Origin: Streptomyces dangxiongensis | GTDB lineage: Bacteria > Actinomycetota > Actinomycetes > Streptomycetales > Streptomycetaceae | Length of the DNA: 64,000 nucleotides | NCBI RefSeq assembly: GCF_003675325.1 | Contig: NZ_CP033073.1 | Location: forward strand, 558,001-622,000 | Direction of reading: 5' to 3' | Shown: one piece after another, positions 36,212 to 44,771 of the stretch | Layout of the letters: the number at the start of each line of letters is the position of its first letter | Numbering within the stretch: position 1 is the stretch's first letter | Translations under genes and position numbers: made by a program | Notes under the pieces: model-generated | What the model saw: the letters and a program-made list of their open reading frames with translations, nothing else | The model's database searches: none | Told to the model about the DNA's origin: nothing

Positions 36212-37066
36212 TCACCCGAAGCGGCCGGCGAGCCGCCGGTAGAGTCCGGGCGCGGCGCCGCGTACCCGGGCGGGCAGCCGCAGCCAGCCGGGGACGTACA
36301 CCTCGTCCCGGTCGTGGACGATGGCGGACCACACCGCGTCCGCCAAGCGTTCGGCGGGTACCGGCCGCGGCCACGACCGCGCGTACGGGGTGCCCCGCCG
36401 GTCGAAGAACGGCGTGTCGACCACGCCGGGGATGACGTGGCTGACGCCCACCCCGGTGCCGCGCAGCTCGTAGCGCAGGGCGTCGGCGAAGGTGGCGAGG
36501 GCGGCCTTCGCCGCGGAGTAGACGGCCTCGCCGCGTACGCCCACGCTGCCGGCGAAGGAGCCGACGAGGACGACGCGTCCCGAGCCGGCCGCGACCATGT
36601 GGGGCAGCAGGGCGCGTACGAGGTGGACGGTGGCCAGCAGGTCGACGCCGACGATCTCGTCGATGCGCGCGGCGGGCATGCCGGCGAAGTCCCCGGCCCA
36701 GCCCACGCCGGCGCCCGCCACCAGCAGGTCGACGCGGCCGAGGTGGTCCAGGGCGAGGTCGGTGAGCCGACGGTGGGCGCCGGGCCGGGTCAGATCGGCG
36801 GGCAGGGCCGCCGCACCGGTCCGGGCGGCCACCTGCTCCAGTCGGGTGATGTCACGCCCGTTCAGCGCGAGGCGCCAGCCTCCCTCGGCGGCCAGCCGGC
36901 GGGCCACGGCGGCACCGATGCCCGAGGAGGCGCCCGTCACCAGGGCGGTACCGCCACGGCCGGCCGGGGAGCGCGCGGGACGCGGGGCGGAGCCCGTCTC
37001 TGCGGCGAGGTCCCGCACCGGCAGAGCGGGGTCCGACGGTCCTGCGGGGGGCGGGGCGTGGGACAT
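36212..37066 (-). CDS. Short-chain dehydrogenase/reductase
   Basis: This NAD(P)-dependent oxidoreductase of 284 residues has the Rossmann motif TGASSGIG, the NAG-like VAGAGVG, catalytic serine in VLVGSFAGS and YSAAK (Tyr-x-x-x-Lys). A C-terminal amphipathic stretch (LPARVRGAAPGLYRRLAGRF) resembles SDR enzymes acting on lipids. ATG 37066 is chosen for its GAGG ribosome site and because the open frame upstream has shadow composition. The gene heads a three-gene minus-strand operon. Confidence 0.9.
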   Translation of the reverse strand: MSHAPPPAGPSDPALPVRDLAAETGSAPRPARSPAGRGGTALVTGASSGIGAAVARRLAAEGGWRLALNGRDITRLEQVAARTGAAALPADLTRPGAHRRLTDLALDHLGRVDLLVAGAGVGWAGDFAGMPAARIDEIVGVDLLATVHLVRALLPHMVAAGSGRVVLVGSFAGSVGVRGEAVYSAAKAALATFADALRYELRGTGVGVSHVIPGVVDTPFFDRRGTPYARSWPRPVPAERLADAVWSAIVHDRDEVYVPGWLRLPARVRGAAPGLYRRLAGRFG

Positions 37067-37360
37067 GGTGACGACCTCACTGCGACGGTGTGCACGGGCG
37101 CGCGGGCTCCGGTACCGAGTCCTCGCGGTGTATCCAGGGCGCCACACCCTGAAACACCGCGCACGGCGGAGTCCCGCGCGCCGGGCATCCGTGACTTCCC
37201 GAGGGCGCTCGTCCAGGGCTTCCTGATCACCGACGACCGACACGGCACCGCACCCTGTCCCGCGCGAGCACCGGCCCCCGCCCCGCCCCGGCGTGACGCT
37301 TGAGACGGCGTCGGCGGGTAACTCGCAGGGGAGATCGGCAGGACGGCGGAAGGAGACACG

Positions 37361-37528
37361 ATGTCCGGCGGCGACAACCGCGAGGAGAAGCCCGAGACGG
37401 CGGTGGAGGAGGTGCTCCGCGAGGTCGAGGAGGCCGAGAAGCGCCAGGGGGACGAGGGTGCCTCGGGCGAGGCCGGGGACGCCATCACCCCGAACACCGG
37501 GGCGCAGGAGCAGGCGCACGGCGAGTAG
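37361..37528 (+). CDS. Small acidic hypothetical protein
   Basis: A 55-residue frame begins MSGGDNREEKPETAVEEVL with GGAG seven bases upstream and ends EQAHGE. It is very Glu-rich, probably disordered or one helix, and has no cysteine. Codon use is strongly GC-biased in third position, which supports real coding. I do not recognise a function. Confidence 0.65.
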   Translation: MSGGDNREEKPETAVEEVLREVEEAEKRQGDEGASGEAGDAITPNTGAQEQAHGE

Positions 37529-37633
37529 CGCGGCCGGGCGGGGCGGCCTGCCCGGCCCGTGGTCGTGCTTGGCCGCCGGGAGGGCTGCCCGGCCCGTGGT
37601 CGTGCTTCACGGTGGGCCGGGTACCCGTGTCCC

Positions 37634-38695
37634 ATGAACCAGCACCTGCGAGGACCCCAGCTTCCCCCGCCCCGGGGCCCCCTCTCCGCCGCGGTCGGTG
37701 CGTACCTGCGCGGCACGGGCCCCCTCCCCCGCCCTGAGAACGCCTCGGCGGCGGACCCGTACGACGACGACCCGCAGCTCGCCCTGTACCTCTGTTACGA
37801 GCTGCACTACCGCGGTTTCGCCGGCGTCCCCCCGGAAGCCGAGTGGGACCCGGACCTGCTGCGGGTCCGCGCGGCGCTGGAGCAGCGCTTCCTGTCCGCG
37901 CTGCGTGCCGACACGCCCGCCCACGACAGCCTGGACGATGCGCTGGGCGCGCTGCTGGTCGAGCCGGCCGAGGGCACCGGGGTCAGCCACTTCCTGTGCG
38001 ACGAGGGCGAGCTGTGGCAGGTGCGCGAGTACGCGGCCCAGCGCTCCCTGTACCACCTGAAGGAGGCCGACCCGCACGCCTGGGTGCTGCCGCGGCTGTG
38101 GGGCCGGGCGAAGGCGGGGATGGCCGCCGTGGAGTTCGACGAGTTCGGCGGCGGCCGGGCCGACCGGGTGCACGCGCGCCTGTTCGCCGACCTGATGACG
38201 GACCTCGGCCTGGACACCGCGTACGGCCGCTATCTGGACGCGGCCCCCGCCGAGATGCTGGCCGTGGTCAACCTGATGTCCCTGTTCGGTCTGCACCGCC
38301 GGCTGCGCGGCGCGCTGGTGGGCCACTTCGCCGAGGTGGAGATCACCTCCTCGCCCGCCTCCCGCCGGCTCGCGGACGCGATGCGCCGCACCGGTGCCGG
38401 CCCGGCCGCCGAGTTCTTCTACGACGAGCACGTGGAGGCGGACGCGGTGCACGAGCAGGTCGTCCGGCAGGAGGTCATCGGGGGTCTGCTGGAGGAGGAG
38501 CCGGAGCTGGCGCCGGACGTGACCTTCGGCATCGACGCGACCGAGTTCCTGGAGGACCGGCTGGGCCGGCGGCTGCTCGCCGACTGGCGGGCGGGGCGGT
38601 CGTCCCTGCGTACCCCCCTGGACGAGAACCCGCGACCGTCCGAGGAACAGGACCGGCGGGCACCCCTGGAACAGGAGATGTCTCATACATCCTGA
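37634..38695 (+). CDS. Iron-containing redox enzyme family protein (haem-oxygenase-like diiron fold)
   Basis: The 353-residue protein is mostly helical with the spaced Glu/His/Asp ligands of haem-oxygenase-like diiron oxidases: QVREYAAQRSLYHLKEADPH, EFDEFGGG and FYDEHVEADAVHEQ. Members of this superfamily oxidise small substrates with a diiron cofactor, but the substrate here is unknown. The following genes encode a methyltransferase and a CDGSH iron-sulfur protein on the same strand with small gaps, so the three probably work together. Confidence 0.82.
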   Translation: MNQHLRGPQLPPPRGPLSAAVGAYLRGTGPLPRPENASAADPYDDDPQLALYLCYELHYRGFAGVPPEAEWDPDLLRVRAALEQRFLSALRADTPAHDSLDDALGALLVEPAEGTGVSHFLCDEGELWQVREYAAQRSLYHLKEADPHAWVLPRLWGRAKAGMAAVEFDEFGGGRADRVHARLFADLMTDLGLDTAYGRYLDAAPAEMLAVVNLMSLFGLHRRLRGALVGHFAEVEITSSPASRRLADAMRRTGAGPAAEFFYDEHVEADAVHEQVVRQEVIGGLLEEEPELAPDVTFGIDATEFLEDRLGRRLLADWRAGRSSLRTPLDENPRPSEEQDRRAPLEQEMSHTS

Positions 38696-38716
38696 TCCTC
38701 TGGGTACCCGGGCGGT

Positions 38717-39370
38717 GTGATCGCTTTGGTACTTCCGGGTGTGTACGCCCCGCAGGACGACACGGAGCTGTTGGCCGAGGTGCTCCGCGAGGAGAATCCC
38801 CCGCCCGGCGCCCAGGTACTGGACGTGGGCACCGGCAGCGGTGCGCTGGCTCTGGAGGCGGCCCGGCGGGGCGCCCGGGTGACCGCGGTGGACGTGTCCC
38901 GGCGGGCGGTGTGGACGGCACGGCTCAACGCCTGGCGGACGCGGCTGCCGGTGCACATCCGGCGCGGCAACCTCTTCACGCCGGTCCGCGGCCGGACGTA
39001 CGACGTCATCCTGGCCAACCCGCCCTACGTGCCGGCGCCCGACGCCGGGTCCGGGCCGCGCGGGCGGGCCCGGGCCTGGGACGCGGGGCTCGACGGGCGG
39101 CTGCTGCTGGACCGGATCTGCCGGGACGCGCCGCCGCTGCTGCGCCCCGGCGGGGTGCTGCTGCTGGTGCACTCCGCGCTGAGCGGTCCGGAACGGACCC
39201 TGGAGCTGCTGCGGGCGGCGGGCCTGAAGGCCACGGTCGTCCGGCGCCGCTGGATCGCCTTCGGTCCGGTGCTGCGCTCCCGGGAGGAATGGCTGCGCCG
39301 GCGCGGGTTGCTCGCGCCGGCCGAAGACAGGGAAGAGCTGGTGGTCATCCGTGCCGAACGACCCTGCTGA
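38717..39370 (+). CDS. HemK-like class I methyltransferase
   Basis: The 217-residue protein has the SAM-binding motif VLDVGTGSGALALEAARRG, an acidic loop (VTAVDVSRRAV) and NPPY, the signature of enzymes that methylate amide nitrogens of glutamine or exocyclic amines. It is shorter than HemK/PrmC and lacks their N-terminal helical domain, resembling the HemK2-type group. GTG 38717 begins 21 bases after the previous stop. The target is not known. Confidence 0.85.
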   Translation: MIALVLPGVYAPQDDTELLAEVLREENPPPGAQVLDVGTGSGALALEAARRGARVTAVDVSRRAVWTARLNAWRTRLPVHIRRGNLFTPVRGRTYDVILANPPYVPAPDAGSGPRGRARAWDAGLDGRLLLDRICRDAPPLLRPGGVLLLVHSALSGPERTLELLRAAGLKATVVRRRWIAFGPVLRSREEWLRRRGLLAPAEDREELVVIRAERPC

Positions 39371-39548
39371 CGAAGCCCGCAGGATCACCATGCGGCGGCG
39401 CGGGCCGCTGTTGGTGGAGGGGCCTGTGGAGATCGAGCTGGAGGACGGGACCACGGTCTCCTCGGACCGCTTCCGCGTCGCTCTGTGTACCTGCCGGCGC
39501 AGTCGCCGCTACCCGTGGTGCGACACGAGTCACCGGCGCAAGGCCTGA
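39351..39548 (+). CDS. CDGSH iron-sulfur domain protein
   Basis: This 65-residue protein has the [2Fe-2S] motif C-x-C-x-x-S-x3-P-x-C-D-x-S-H (CTCRRSRRYPWCDTSH) near residues 46-61, with the three-Cys/one-His ligand set of mitoNEET-like proteins. It overlaps the end of the methyltransferase gene by 20 bases, so it is translationally coupled. It could pass electrons to the diiron protein encoded two genes upstream; that is inference from context. Confidence 0.88.
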   Translation: MPNDPADEARRITMRRRGPLLVEGPVEIELEDGTTVSSDRFRVALCTCRRSRRYPWCDTSHRRKA

Positions 39549-39575
39549 GCCTCGGGTTGAAACCGGTAATTTTTC

Positions 39576-39618
39576 GCCGCTCCCCGGACGGCCCCCCACG
39601 GGCCGGCCGGGGAGCGGC
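39576..39618 (+). terminator. Hairpin terminator after the CDGSH operon
   Basis: A perfect 12-bp stem GCCGCTCCCCGG with a 19-base loop follows the CDGSH stop by 27 bases and lies before the convergent inhibitor gene. There is no T-run, as usual in high-GC actinomycetes. Confidence 0.7.
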
Positions 39619-39753
39619 TGTGTGCCCGGTGCAGGCGGGCGGCCCCACTCCGCCCGCCTGCCCCGGTACGAGATCGCGGGTTCCCCGCTCCAGAGGCCGC
39701 ACTCCCCAGTTGCGAACCTGATCCGGCGTCCACGGGGACTCACGATCCCGGTC

Positions 39754-40188
39754 TCAGAAGGCGAAGAGGCTGCCGCCGACGGCGTCCTTCACGCACATGT
39801 TGCCGAAGGTCCGCTCGTACGCGACGCGCTTGCCCTGCCAGACGCCCTGGACGGTCACGACCACCGGGTCGTAGACCTTGGTGCACATGACGTCGTCCGC
39901 CGGCTTCAGGGCATCGAAGTCACCGCCGACGCCCCGCAGCTCGGCGCAGGCCTGGGCCGCGGCCGGGTGGGTGCCCGACGCCGAGGGGGCGCAGTTCAGG
40001 GTGACGGCGCGCTCCGGAGTGGCCGTGGCCGCGTCGTTGCCGTGGCCCGTGGTGAGCACCAGGGCCGAGGGGGCGTAGAGCGACGACGGGGCGGCGCCCG
40101 GTGCAGCGACGGCGGCCCCGGTCAGGGGTCCGCAGACGGCGGCGGCCGTGAGGCCGAGGGCCGCTGCCCAGCGCGCGGTGTTCCGCAT
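39754..40188 (-). CDS. Streptomyces subtilisin inhibitor (SSI) family protease inhibitor
   Basis: This secreted inhibitor precursor has 144 residues: a signal peptide ending near AAVAAPGAA, then the SSI fold with four cysteines as expected. The reactive loop reads [10 protein letters not shown], so P1 is lysine and the protein should inhibit trypsin-like enzymes as well as subtilisins. The usual APSAL start of the mature part appears as [12 protein letters not shown] 40188 is preferred since GGAAGG lies nine bases upstream; ATG 40197 would overlap its own ribosome site. Confidence 0.93.
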   Translation of the reverse strand: MRNTARWAAALGLTAAAVCGPLTGAAVAAPGAAPSSLYAPSALVLTTGHGNDAATATPERAVTLNCAPSASGTHPAAAQACAELRGVGGDFDALKPADDVMCTKVYDPVVVTVQGVWQGKRVAYERTFGNMCVKDAVGGSLFAF

Positions 40189-40605
40189 TGTGTGCATCCT
40201 TCCGCTGAGATGACAGGGAGCCGGCTCCGGTTCCGGTCGGGTACCGGAGCGGCGAGCGCCACTCTGCCGAGTCCGCCAGCGAAATACACATCGCACCCAT
40301 GGGTTTCAGTAACCTTTCGTGTTGAATCAGTGGCGCGAAGTCACGGAATCCGACCGGCATGCCCCCGGAACTGAGCGGTTCCCCGGCTGCGGAAGCGGTC
40401 AGATGGCCGAAAAACAGCCGTTCGTTAATCGTCCTGAAACATTCCGGCCCGGCCCTCCGCGCGCCTCTTCATGACTCCTCGTGTTCATGTAGTGATCACC
40501 AGGAGCCGCTGCCTCCGCCATTCCGCGCCGCCGGCACCCGCGCGGCACCGACTTACCGGTCGGTATGGTCGGGTGCGGCAGGCGGCCGACGGCGCGGGAG
40601 GGACG
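40189..40605. promoter_or_regulatory. Divergent intergenic region with two short palindromes
   Basis: This region separates the outward-pointing inhibitor and oxidase genes. It contains the 10-nt palindrome ACCCATGGGT (40295-40304) on the inhibitor side and TACCGGTCGGTA (40554-40565) about 40 bases upstream of the oxidase ATG 40606. The second resembles operators bound by TetR-family repressors. No coding frame here is convincing. Confidence 0.4.
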
Positions 40606-40653
40606 ATGGCGAAGCACTGGGCGGACTTCCAGTACGAGATATAGCTGAACGGG

Positions 40654-41775
40654 ATGACCGGCGTGGTGTCCCGGCTTCCCACCGACCTCACCCGGTTGGA
40701 GGACCTGGCCGAACACCGGCTCGATCCGGGCCCGGTGGGCTATGTGGCGGGCAGCGCGGGGGACGGCGGCACGGCCCGCGCCAACCGGGCGGGCCTCGAC
40801 CGGCGCCGCATCGTGCCGCGCATGCTGCGGGACGTGCACGAGCGGGACCTGACCACCGAGGTGCTGGGGCGGACCCTGCCCGCGCCGCTCGCCCTGGCGC
40901 CCGTCGGGGTGCTGTCGATCATGCATCCGGACGCCGAGACCGCGGCCGCCCGGGCCGCCGCCGCGCAGGGCGTGCCGTACGTCCTGTCGTCGGCGTCCAG
41001 CACGCCGCTGGAACAGGTGGCGGAGGCGATGGGGGACGCCGAGCGGTGGTTCCAGTTGTACTGGGGCCGGGACCGCGAGGTGACCCGGAGTTTCCTCGAC
41101 CGGGCCAGGACGGCCGGGTTCTCGGTGCTGGTCGTCACGCTGGACACGCCGCTGCTGGCATGGCGCCCCCGCGATCTGGACCAGGCGTACCTGCCGTTCC
41201 TGCACGGCGTGGGCACCGCCAACTACTTCACCGACCCTGCGTTCCTGGCGGGGCTGGCCAAGCCGGTGCACGAGGACCCGAACGCGGCGGTGCTGCACTT
41301 CCTCGGCCTGTTCGGGGACCCCGGCCACACCTGGCCGGACCTGGCCTTCCTGCGCGAGCACTGGGCAGGGCCGATCATCCTGAAGGGCGTCCTGCACCCG
41401 GACGACGCACGGCTGGCCGCGGACGCCGGAACGGACGGTGTGGTGGTCTCCAACCACGGCGGCCGGCAGGTGGCCGGCTCGGTCGCCGCGGCCGACGCGC
41501 TGCCCCGGGTCGTGGACGCGGTCGGCGACCGGCTGGCGGTGCTGTTCGACAGCGGGGTGCGTACCGGAGCCGACGTCTTCAAGGCGCTCGCCCTGGGCGC
41601 GCGGGCGGTGCTCCTGGGGCGTCCGTACGTCTACGGGCTGGGCCTGGACGGCCAGGCGGGTGTGGAGCACGTCATCCGCTGCGTGCTGGCGGGGTTCGAC
41701 CTCACCCTCGCCCTCTGCGGACACGCCGGCCCGGCGACGGTGACGACGGCCGACCTGACCGAAGCCCCCGCCTGA
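40654..41775 (+). CDS. FMN-dependent alpha-hydroxy-acid oxidase (lactate 2-monooxygenase-like), in-frame amber codon upstream
   Basis: The enzyme oxidises alpha-hydroxy acids such as L-lactate with FMN. The TIM-barrel motifs are intact: LALAPVGVLSIMHPD, WFQLYWGRD, the lysine in IILKGVLH, SNHGGRQ with the catalytic His and Arg, and DSGVRTGADVFKALALGA. Homologues normally start further upstream; here ATG 40606, with GGGAGG, opens MAKHWADFQYEI and is then stopped by TAG at 40642-40644 before the frame continues LNGMTGV. Initiation at ATG 40654 yields 373 residues and loses only the N-terminal helix. The stop may be a base error (TAC expected), a true nonsense mutation, or bypassed by the internal start. 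Confidence 0.82.
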   Translation: MTGVVSRLPTDLTRLEDLAEHRLDPGPVGYVAGSAGDGGTARANRAGLDRRRIVPRMLRDVHERDLTTEVLGRTLPAPLALAPVGVLSIMHPDAETAAARAAAAQGVPYVLSSASSTPLEQVAEAMGDAERWFQLYWGRDREVTRSFLDRARTAGFSVLVVTLDTPLLAWRPRDLDQAYLPFLHGVGTANYFTDPAFLAGLAKPVHEDPNAAVLHFLGLFGDPGHTWPDLAFLREHWAGPIILKGVLHPDDARLAADAGTDGVVVSNHGGRQVAGSVAAADALPRVVDAVGDRLAVLFDSGVRTGADVFKALALGARAVLLGRPYVYGLGLDGQAGVEHVIRCVLAGFDLTLALCGHAGPATVTTADLTEAPA

Positions 41776-41893
41776 GACACCGGTGCCGCGCTCCGGGGAG
41801 CTGCGTCGCCGAGGCGGGCGCCGGGTGCGTCGCTGGGCGCGGCGTGGTGCCGGTGGCCGGGCGGGCGGGCCGGGGTAGCGGCGTGAGCGGCGG

Positions 41894-43672
41894 CTACGCG
41901 GGGTTCGCCGTCGGCGTGTCGGTCCGCCAGCGCTGGCCGGCGGAGCCGTCCCGGACCTTGACGACGAGATCGGCGCCGGGCCGGTCGCCGGCCGCGACGA
42001 GGGCGAGCGTCCGGTCCCAGCGGGGCAGCAACTCGCCCCGGGCGGTGCGGTCGTAGCGCACGTCGCCGCCCCGCCGCGAGCCGCCGCCGGCGCAGCTCCC
42101 GAGGATCACCACTCCGGCGTCGGCGTGGGAGTCCAGGCACAGGCCCGGTCCCGCCGCGCTGCGCAGCAGCCCGTCGGAGTCGTACGTCCACCGCTGCGTG
42201 GCCGCGCCGGAGCAGACGGCGAGGACGGCGCTCGCCCCCGTTTCGGGCCTGCCCCTGATGTCCAGGCACCGGCCGGTTCCGTCGCGCAAGCGGGCCGGAC
42301 GGCCGGCGGCGGACGGGCCCGAGCTGCCGGGGGTGGTGGCGGAGGCCGACGGGGACGGGACGTCGGGGGCCGCGCTGGTGGAGGCGACGGGACCCGTGCC
42401 CTCGTCGCCGTCCGGCCACAGGGTGATCGCCAGGACCGTCGCGAGCAGCCCGGCCGAGGCCGCACCGACTCCGATCAGCAGCGCCCTGGACGACCAGGCG
42501 TGCGCCGCGGACGCACGCCGCGAGGCCCCGCCATCTCCGGCCGACCGAGCACCCGGGCGGTGTCCGGCCCGGATCGCCCGGCTCGACCCGCCACCGGCCA
42601 GGCCGGGTCCGCCACCGCCGGCGCGAAGCCACTGACTCGGCCCATCAGGCAGGCTGGGTCCGCCGTCATCGGCGGGGAGCGCGGGGTCGGGTTCACCGGA
42701 CCGCCCGGGGCCGTCGTCCTCGGCGGTGCGGCGGCGTCCGGCGGGTGTGGTGGTCCGGGGCAGGAACCCCGGGCGTCCGCCGCCGCGCCGGCGCCCGCCC
42801 GAGCGTCGGGTGCCGTCACGGGGGCCGGCGGCGTCCTGGCGGCGGCCGGGGCGCGTGTCGAGGTAGCGGCGGGCGCCCCAGCCGAGCACGGCCTCGGCGA
42901 GCAGCACGCCCAGGGCCGCGTCGGCCTGGCCCAGTTGTCCGGCCGCGTGCCGGCAGTGGGCGCAGCCGGCCAGGTGTTCCTGGACGTCGGGCAGCAGCGC
43001 GCCGCCCCGGCGGATCGGGATGTCGAGCAGGCGGTTGTGGTGACGGCACTCGTCGTCGGGCGCGAGTTCCCGGTGGGCGCGCACGAGACCTTCCCGGAAC
43101 CTCTCCCGCGCCCCTTCCAGGGCGGCCGTCGCGTTCTCGGTGTCCAGGCCGAGCAGCCCCGCGGGCACGCGCACCGGCTCGGCCTCGACCTCGGTGTGCC
43201 ACAACAGGGTCTGTTCGAGCCGGGGAAGGCCGTGGAACGACAGGTCGGAAAGGACGCGGTTCTCCGGTGTCAGCGCCGGAGCGGCGCGCATACCGCGGCC
43301 ACCGGCGGGTCGGGTGAGGCCGGACAGTACGGCGGTGATCCGGTCGGTGCCGGACCAGTTGACGACGGTGTCCCGGACAGCCACCAGCAGGCGTGGCCGC
43401 AGCGCCTCGGCGGGCTCGCCGAGTGCCAGCCGGCCGAGGACCTGGTGGAAGGCGGTGGCGGTGACCATGTGGGCCAACGGCCCGGGGGCCGCCAGGCAGA
43501 TGACCGCGTACTCCTGGGCGGGCTGCCAGTGCCGGGCCATCAGGAGGGCGGCGGACCGGGCGGCCTCCGCGTCGGAGCCGGCCCGCAGTGGGCCGGCGAG
43601 CGACTCGTCGGACTCCCCGGGACCGCCGCCGGGCGGCGGACAGGCAGGCCGAGGGGGGTGGGGGGTGTGCAC
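41894..43672 (-). CDS. Membrane protein: sigma-like N-terminus, zinc-finger motif, TM segment, ricin-type lectin domain
   Basis: The 592-residue protein begins with two helical blocks like ECF sigma regions 2 and 4 (residues about 25-215), then a zinc-binding-like HLAGCAHCRHA near 235, a long Arg/Gly-rich linker, one membrane helix (about 397-421, LLIGVGAASAGLLATVLAITL) and an extracellular beta-trefoil of the ricin B type (about 458-590, with GRCLDI, QRWTYDSDGLLRS, LCLDS and QRW repeats). The layout suggests a one-protein link between carbohydrate sensing outside and transcription inside; DNA binding is unproven. A paralogue with the same order lies at 56988-58985. GTG 43672 has AAGGA nine bases upstream. 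Confidence 0.8.
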   Translation of the reverse strand: MHTPHPPRPACPPPGGGPGESDESLAGPLRAGSDAEAARSAALLMARHWQPAQEYAVICLAAPGPLAHMVTATAFHQVLGRLALGEPAEALRPRLLVAVRDTVVNWSGTDRITAVLSGLTRPAGGRGMRAAPALTPENRVLSDLSFHGLPRLEQTLLWHTEVEAEPVRVPAGLLGLDTENATAALEGARERFREGLVRAHRELAPDDECRHHNRLLDIPIRRGGALLPDVQEHLAGCAHCRHAAGQLGQADAALGVLLAEAVLGWGARRYLDTRPGRRQDAAGPRDGTRRSGGRRRGGGRPGFLPRTTTPAGRRRTAEDDGPGRSGEPDPALPADDGGPSLPDGPSQWLRAGGGGPGLAGGGSSRAIRAGHRPGARSAGDGGASRRASAAHAWSSRALLIGVGAASAGLLATVLAITLWPDGDEGTGPVASTSAAPDVPSPSASATTPGSSGPSAAGRPARLRDGTGRCLDIRGRPETGASAVLAVCSGAATQRWTYDSDGLLRSAAGPGLCLDSHADAGVVILGSCAGGGSRRGGDVRYDRTARGELLPRWDRTLALVAAGDRPGADLVVKVRDGSAGQRWRTDTPTANPA

Positions 43673-43991
43673 GGAGCGGATTCCTTCGGTGCGTGGTGCG
43701 TCGGTGCGTGGCTTGCGCGCTCACGGGCGCGGAAGGAGCGGGAGATGCACCGCGCTCCGAACCCTTGCACAACTGCCACAGGGGCAACAAGGCGCGCGTA
43801 CGACATCGACGGGTGTCCGGGAAGGCCGGAAACAAGCCGTCGGCGACGTGCGGGAGCGCCCGGCGGATTCCTGGTGCGGGCACTCCGTGCGAGGAGCGCG
43901 CGCACCGGCTCCCCGCAGCCGCACGCCGGCTGCCCGGGGCGGGACCGGGCGGCCCTGGCACGGACCGGGCGGTCGTGGTGGGCGGCGGAGG
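43673..43991. other. Intergenic region upstream of the lectin membrane protein
   Basis: Both flanking genes are on the minus strand. The 319 bases hold no convincing frame. A moderately less GC-rich part near 43740-43830 is the likely promoter of the lectin protein gene. I see no clear hairpin. Confidence 0.4.
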
Positions 43992-44369
43992 TCAGATCTG
44001 CCAGGAGCGCAGGCGGTCGGCGGCGCCGTACACGTCGGTCTTGCCGGAGATCAGGTCGCGGGCGAGGTCGACGAGGGCGCCGTAGGGCGGGTCGATGCCG
44101 ACGCCGCTGACGAACATGTAGGCCACGGCGGTGGCGCAGGCGAAGCGGGCGTTGGCCGCGGGCAGCGGCTTGAGCACGGCGAGGGTGTGCAGCAGCGCGG
44201 CGGCGCGCCAGGCGGCGTCGGAGTCCACGCCGAGGCGGGGCGGGTCCACCCGGTGCCGGGCGACGGCGGCGACCAGCGCGGAGAAGTCGTCCACGGCGGG
44301 CTGGTCGGGCAGGACCTCCTCGTGTCGCTGGAGCAGCCAGGGGACGTCGACATGGATGAGGGAGGGCAT
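43992..44369 (-). CDS. Doc/Fic-like toxin with degenerate active-site motif
   Basis: This 125-residue protein has the length and helical pattern of Doc-type toxins, which modify elongation factor Tu. The usual HPFxDGNKR loop appears as KPLPAANARFA: the catalytic histidine is replaced by Lys, and the Gly of GN by Ala, while N and R remain. It may therefore be inactive or chemically different. It starts three bases after the stop of an RHH-type antitoxin gene, the standard antitoxin-first order. Confidence 0.65.
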   Translation of the reverse strand: MPSLIHVDVPWLLQRHEEVLPDQPAVDDFSALVAAVARHRVDPPRLGVDSDAAWRAAALLHTLAVLKPLPAANARFACATAVAYMFVSGVGIDPPYGALVDLARDLISGKTDVYGAADRLRSWQI

Positions 44370-44372
44370 CGG

Positions 44373-44612
44373 TCAGGCGGCCTCGCCCCGGACGGGGAGT
44401 TCGTCCTCCGGGAAGGCGGCCGCGAACTCCTCGGCGTGGCCGGCGAAGAAGCGGCGGAAGGCCTCCGCGCCCTCCCGCAGCGCCCGGTGGCGGGCGATGT
44501 CGGCGGCGGCGGCCTCGCGCACGAGGGCCTTCATCGACGTACCGCGCTCCTTGGCGATCTGCCGCAGGTCCTCGAGTTCCCGTTCGCTGAACTCCACGTT
44601 GAGAGCTGGCAT
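44373..44612 (-). CDS. Ribbon-helix-helix antitoxin-like protein
   Basis: The 79-residue protein opens with a beta strand and helix-turn-helix pattern LNVEFSERELEDLRQIAKER followed by GTSMKALVREAAA, typical of Arc/CopG-type DNA-binding antitoxins. The acidic C-terminus would wrap and neutralise the toxin encoded next. Pairs of this kind repress their own promoter. Confidence 0.75.
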   Translation of the reverse strand: MPALNVEFSERELEDLRQIAKERGTSMKALVREAAAADIARHRALREGAEAFRRFFAGHAEEFAAAFPEDELPVRGEAA

Positions 44613-44771
44613 GCCCTCACGGTACCGCCCGGGTACTCACGCGTAAATATCCGCAGGTGGAAGCCCCTGTGCCGAGGTACCGGCGGGGTCGAGAGCCATG
44701 TCCGATTCCCGCCGGTCGCACGGCGCGCGGTACGACAGACTGGGCAGCAGGCAACGACCCGGAGGAGTCCC

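Noticed and set aside
33123..36374. Minus-strand frame that would extend the YihY protein to 1385 residues
   Set aside because: The extra part overlaps the glycosyltransferase, deacetylase and EamA genes in a wrong frame and has shadow composition; GTG 33122 has its own ribosome site.
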